Origin: Litorimonas cladophorae
GTDB lineage: Bacteria; Pseudomonadota; Alphaproteobacteria; Caulobacterales; Maricaulaceae
Length of the DNA stretch: 64,000 nt
Assembly (NCBI RefSeq): GCF_014652455.1
Contig: NZ_BMYV01000002.1
Location: 1-64,000 of the forward strand
Direction: 5' to 3'
In this document: one piece after another, positions 61,628 through 64,000 of the stretch
Position numbering within the stretch: the stretch's first letter is position 1
Layout of the letters: the number at the start of each line of letters is the position of its first letter
Program-made: the position numbers and the translations under genes
Notes under the pieces: generated by a model
The model's input: only the letters and a program-made list of their open reading frames with translations
Told to the model about the DNA's origin: nothing
Database searches by the model: none

Positions 61628-62926
61628 CTACGTATTCATGCTATCAAAGAAGTCCGCATTTGTTTTGTTGTCTTTTAATTTCGACAGCAAGAATTCAATC
61701 GCGTCCATTGTGCCCATCGGGTTGAGGATGCGGCGCAAGACGTAAGTCTTTTGCAGCACGTCAGCCGGCACAAGAAGCTCTTCTTTCCGCGTACCAGATT
61801 TCGTCACATCGATCGCCGGGAAAATGCGCTTATCCGCAACCTTACGGTCGAGGACGATTTCGCTGTTACCTGTACCTTTGAATTCTTCAAAGATAACTTC
61901 ATCCATACGTGAACCCGTATCGATCAGCGCCGTTGCGATAATCGTCAACGAGCCACCATCTTCGATGTTCCGCGCCGCACCAAAGAAACGCTTTGGACGT
62001 TGCAGGGCGTTAGCATCCACACCACCAGTCAAGACTTTACCAGAGGACGGAACAACCGTGTTATAGGCGCGGCCCAGACGCGTGATCGAGTCGAGCAAGA
62101 TGACAACATCTTTGCCGTTTTCTGTCAGGCGCTTGGCTTTTTGAATGACCATTTCGGCGACCTGTACGTGACGTGTAGCAGGCTCATCAAAGGTCGAAGA
62201 CACAACTTCGCCTTTAACGCTACGCTGCATGTCGGTGACTTCTTCTGGACGTTCGTCAATCAGCAGCACGAGCACATAACACTCGGGGTGATTTTTCTCG
62301 ATGGAATGGGCGATGTTCTGCAACAGGACGGTTTTACCTGTGCGCGGCGGCGCGACGATCAAGGCGCGTTGGCCTTTACCGATTGGCGCAACAATATCGA
62401 TAACGCGGCCCGAATTATCTTTGCGGGACGGGTCTTCGATTTCCATTTGCATACGCTCATCTGGATAAAGCGGCGTGAGGTTGTCGAAGTGAACTTTATT
62501 CTGCGCCTGTTCCGGCGTGGAGAAGTTGATCGACGTACAATCGGACAGCGCGAAATAACGCTCGTTCTCTTTAGGAGAGCGGATTTCACCTGAAACCGTA
62601 TCACCCGTGCGCAAACCATATTTGCGAATTAATTTTGGGTCGACATAGATGTCATCTGGGCCCGGCAAATAATTGGCATCAGGCGCACGCAAGAAGCCAA
62701 AGCCATCTTGGAGCACTTCCAAAACGCCCGAACCATCGGTGCGCACTTCGTCTTCGGCTAGGTCTTTTAGGACAGCAAAGAAAATGTCCTGCTTCCGCAT
62801 CGATGCCGCGTTTTCGATGCCAACCTCTTCGGCAAAGCGAATAAGCTCTTTGGGTTTGAGTTTTTTAAGATCATCCAATGAGATGGCGGTCATCTCATCA
62901 AGGTCTTGGTTTAAAAGGTCAGTCAT
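61628..62926 (-). CDS. rho: Transcription termination factor Rho
   Basis: A 432-residue RNA helicase. The N-terminal helical and cold-shock-like RNA-binding domains (about 10-135) include [13 protein letters not shown]. The ATPase has Walker A APPRTGKT and [11 protein letters not shown], and the Q- and R-loop regions follow. Length and layout are typical. The upstream 260 bases carry a possible short open frame, and Rho often controls its own leader, so autoregulation is possible. Confidence 0.97.
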   Translation of the reverse strand: MTDLLNQDLDEMTAISLDDLKKLKPKELIRFAEEVGIENAASMRKQDIFFAVLKDLAEDEVRTDGSGVLEVLQDGFGFLRAPDANYLPGPDDIYVDPKLIRKYGLRTGDTVSGEIRSPKENERYFALSDCTSINFSTPEQAQNKVHFDNLTPLYPDERMQMEIEDPSRKDNSGRVIDIVAPIGKGQRALIVAPPRTGKTVLLQNIAHSIEKNHPECYVLVLLIDERPEEVTDMQRSVKGEVVSSTFDEPATRHVQVAEMVIQKAKRLTENGKDVVILLDSITRLGRAYNTVVPSSGKVLTGGVDANALQRPKRFFGAARNIEDGGSLTIIATALIDTGSRMDEVIFEEFKGTGNSEIVLDRKVADKRIFPAIDVTKSGTRKEELLVPADVLQKTYVLRRILNPMGTMDAIEFLLSKLKDNKTNADFFDSMNT

Positions 62927-62977
62927 AGGGTATTTTCAGTCTAGGGAGAGAGCCATCCGATTGGGCGCGTGGCGCGA

Positions 62978-63115
62978 TCAGAACATATGGAAATGAAGGT
63001 CGGAATTGGCGGCAAGACCAGGACGGCTTGCTTCAATACCAGCCATATGTGCCAAAAACGGGTAATCGTCAAGATGAATAGCGATCCCGCCCCAAGGAGG
63101 ACGATTGCTTGACAT
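62978..63115 (-). CDS. Possible 45-residue small protein or leader peptide before rho
   Basis: An ATG at 63115 opens a 45-codon frame ending with TGA at 62978, 51 bases before the rho start codon. The peptide starts MSSNRPPWGGIAIHLDDY and includes two Trp/Pro-rich and His-rich patches. There is no clear Shine-Dalgarno sequence (the bases before ATG read TTCGAACC). The composition looks protein-like. It may be a leader peptide coupling translation to rho expression, or the remnant of a larger gene. Confidence 0.4.
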   Translation of the reverse strand: MSSNRPPWGGIAIHLDDYPFLAHMAGIEASRPGLAANSDLHFHMF

Positions 63116-63188
63116 GGTTCGAATTAGGGTGCTGTTTCTAAAGATAAGAACGAAAGCTCAAGATAATTGGGCGTCATAGGGGTATATT

Positions 63189-64000
63189 ATGAAACAGATG
63201 CAGGGCTTGGACACGGTTTTTGTCGCCATGGAACGGCCCGTTGCACCCGTGCATATTGGGTCTGTTTTGATCTATGATCCGTCGACAGCGCCGGGAGGCT
63301 TTGTCCGTTTCAAGGATATTCTATCCTTCATCGAAGGCCGCATGCATTTGTGCGAAACGATGCGTCAAAAGATGGTCAAAGTTCCCTTTGGCCTCGATTA
63401 TCCCTATTGGGTTCAAGACAGTAGTTTCGATATCGAATATCATGTCCGCCACGTCGCCCTACCCAAGCCGGGGGATTGGCGACAGCTTTGTATTCAAGCG
63501 GCACGCGTTTTTGCGCGGCCGTTAGATCTGTCCCGTCCACCTTGGGAAATCACGGTTGTCGAGGGCTTGGACAATATTCCTGGCGTGCCAAAAGGCTCTT
63601 ACGCCATGCTCACCAAAGTACATCACTCTGCAATTGATGGTGTATCTGGTGTCGACATGATGAACGCGCTGCATACGCTGACGATTGATAAGGACGCGCC
63701 CCTGCCACCTGACACATGGCGCCCAGAAGCCGACCCTAGCCAGATTGGGATGTTTGCGCGCGGCTATGTTCGCAATTTAACGAACCCCATCCGCCAAGCC
63801 AAAGCGATGCGCCACACCGTGCCCGGCATGATGCGCACAGCCAAAGGCCTGATCAAAAAAGAGTTTGATTTTAAAGCTTTGATGAACGCGCCCAAAACTC
63901 GATTTAATGGCACGGTTTCCCCGCATCGCATGTTTGATGCGCGGACCTTTGCGCTCAAAGATATCTTACGCCTTCGCGCTTTGGCAGAGGGATCAAAACT
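63189..64000 (+). CDS. Wax ester synthase/diacylglycerol acyltransferase (partial, runs off the window)
   Basis: At least 270 residues from the ATG at 63189 with no stop before the right edge. The active-site motif HHSAIDG lies at 145-151. FARPLDLSRPPWEI (108-121) and the late TRFNGTVSPHR segment are typical of WS/DGAT enzymes, which esterify fatty alcohols or diacylglycerol with acyl-CoA to make storage wax or triacylglycerol. The remaining third, about 180-200 residues, should lie beyond the window. Confidence 0.9.
   Translation, partial: MKQMQGLDTVFVAMERPVAPVHIGSVLIYDPSTAPGGFVRFKDILSFIEGRMHLCETMRQKMVKVPFGLDYPYWVQDSSFDIEYHVRHVALPKPGDWRQLCIQAARVFARPLDLSRPPWEITVVEGLDNIPGVPKGSYAMLTKVHHSAIDGVSGVDMMNALHTLTIDKDAPLPPDTWRPEADPSQIGMFARGYVRNLTNPIRQAKAMRHTVPGMMRTAKGLIKKEFDFKALMNAPKTRFNGTVSPHRMFDARTFALKDILRLRALAEGSK

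Noticed and set aside
1-64000. tRNA, rRNA, CRISPR arrays, insertion sequences, prophage
   Set aside because: No cloverleaf, repeat-spacer pattern, transposase or phage structural gene was seen on reading; a computed scan was not possible.

Overview
The window is chromosomal DNA of an alphaproteobacterium. The best guess is the Caulobacterales/Maricaulales side (Hyphomonadaceae or Robiginitomaculaceae type). The evidence is gene order: prmC–DUF4167–clpB with an RpoH-type CTTG-N17-CYTATNT promoter, NifU–tsaB–rimI–fur…miaB…phoH–ybeY–corC–lnt–XRE…trmB, and mutS–glnD–murJ–trpS. There are no rRNA genes, recognisable tRNAs, insertion sequences, CRISPR arrays or phage modules. Sampled core genes have just over 50% G+C, while a few accessory patches are clearly more A/T-rich.

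Layout. 0.2–4.4 kb: a GT4 glycosyltransferase divergent from an alpha/beta hydrolase, then prmC and a DUF4167 gene. 4.5–7.9 kb: clpB and a methyltransferase. 7.9–14.4 kb: a membrane protein with a histone-H1-like tail, an M23 murein peptidase divergent from a YdbH-family envelope protein, and an MBL hydrolase. 14.4–14.85 kb: a gene-free stretch that appears to encode one or two small RNAs. 14.9–21.2 kb: peroxiredoxin, secreted unknown proteins (one with a lamin-tail-like domain), cytochrome c, hisS and a cyclophilin lipoprotein. 21.4–29.1 kb: pgi, rph, trmB, an XRE regulator, lnt, corC, ybeY and phoH, all on the minus strand. 29.2–34.7 kb: an accessory block lying between phoH and miaB (orphan Mrr-type nuclease, AbgT transporter, XRE-2TM regulator, three unknown genes). 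34.7–41 kb: miaB, three small secreted TIMP/NTR-like proteins, a zincin-like protein, fur, rimI, tsaB and NifU. 41–43.5 kb: two tandem PDZ–M48 lipoproteins and a PCuAC copper chaperone. 43.5–51.6 kb: trpS, murJ, glnD and mutS. 51.7–58.3 kb: AmpG-like permease, a PAS–linker–receiver protein, comM, small membrane proteins and a C39-like lipoprotein. 58.4–64 kb: bfr and bfd, each with a Fur-like 7-1-7 box, a PQQ sugar dehydrogenase, rho, and the start of a wax-ester synthase/DGAT.

Themes. Much of the window serves the envelope: Lnt matures lipoproteins, and at least eight probable lipoproteins are encoded here; MurJ, AmpG, M23 and C39-like proteins bear on peptidoglycan, and the YdbH family on lipid transport. 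A second theme is iron and copper handling (fur, bfr, bfd, NifU, PCuAC). A third is translation and RNA upkeep (prmC, hisS, trpS, miaB, trmB, tsaB, rimI, ybeY, rph, rho).

Most notable observations. (1) Two genes, the YdbH-family gene and the second PDZ–M48 lipoprotein gene, lack any ATG/GTG/TTG at the position where both Shine-Dalgarno spacing and protein features place the start; they appear to use ATT and ATC. (2) A probable C-rich small RNA followed by a second orphan terminator. (3) Two partial copies of the 3' ends of neighbouring genes (miaB and the zincin gene) mark the edges of accessory cargo. (4) A cluster of three CxC-type TIMP-like secreted proteins. (5) A membrane-anchored protein with an AT-hook/H1-like tail. 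All functions are inferred from sequence read by eye; no database search was run.
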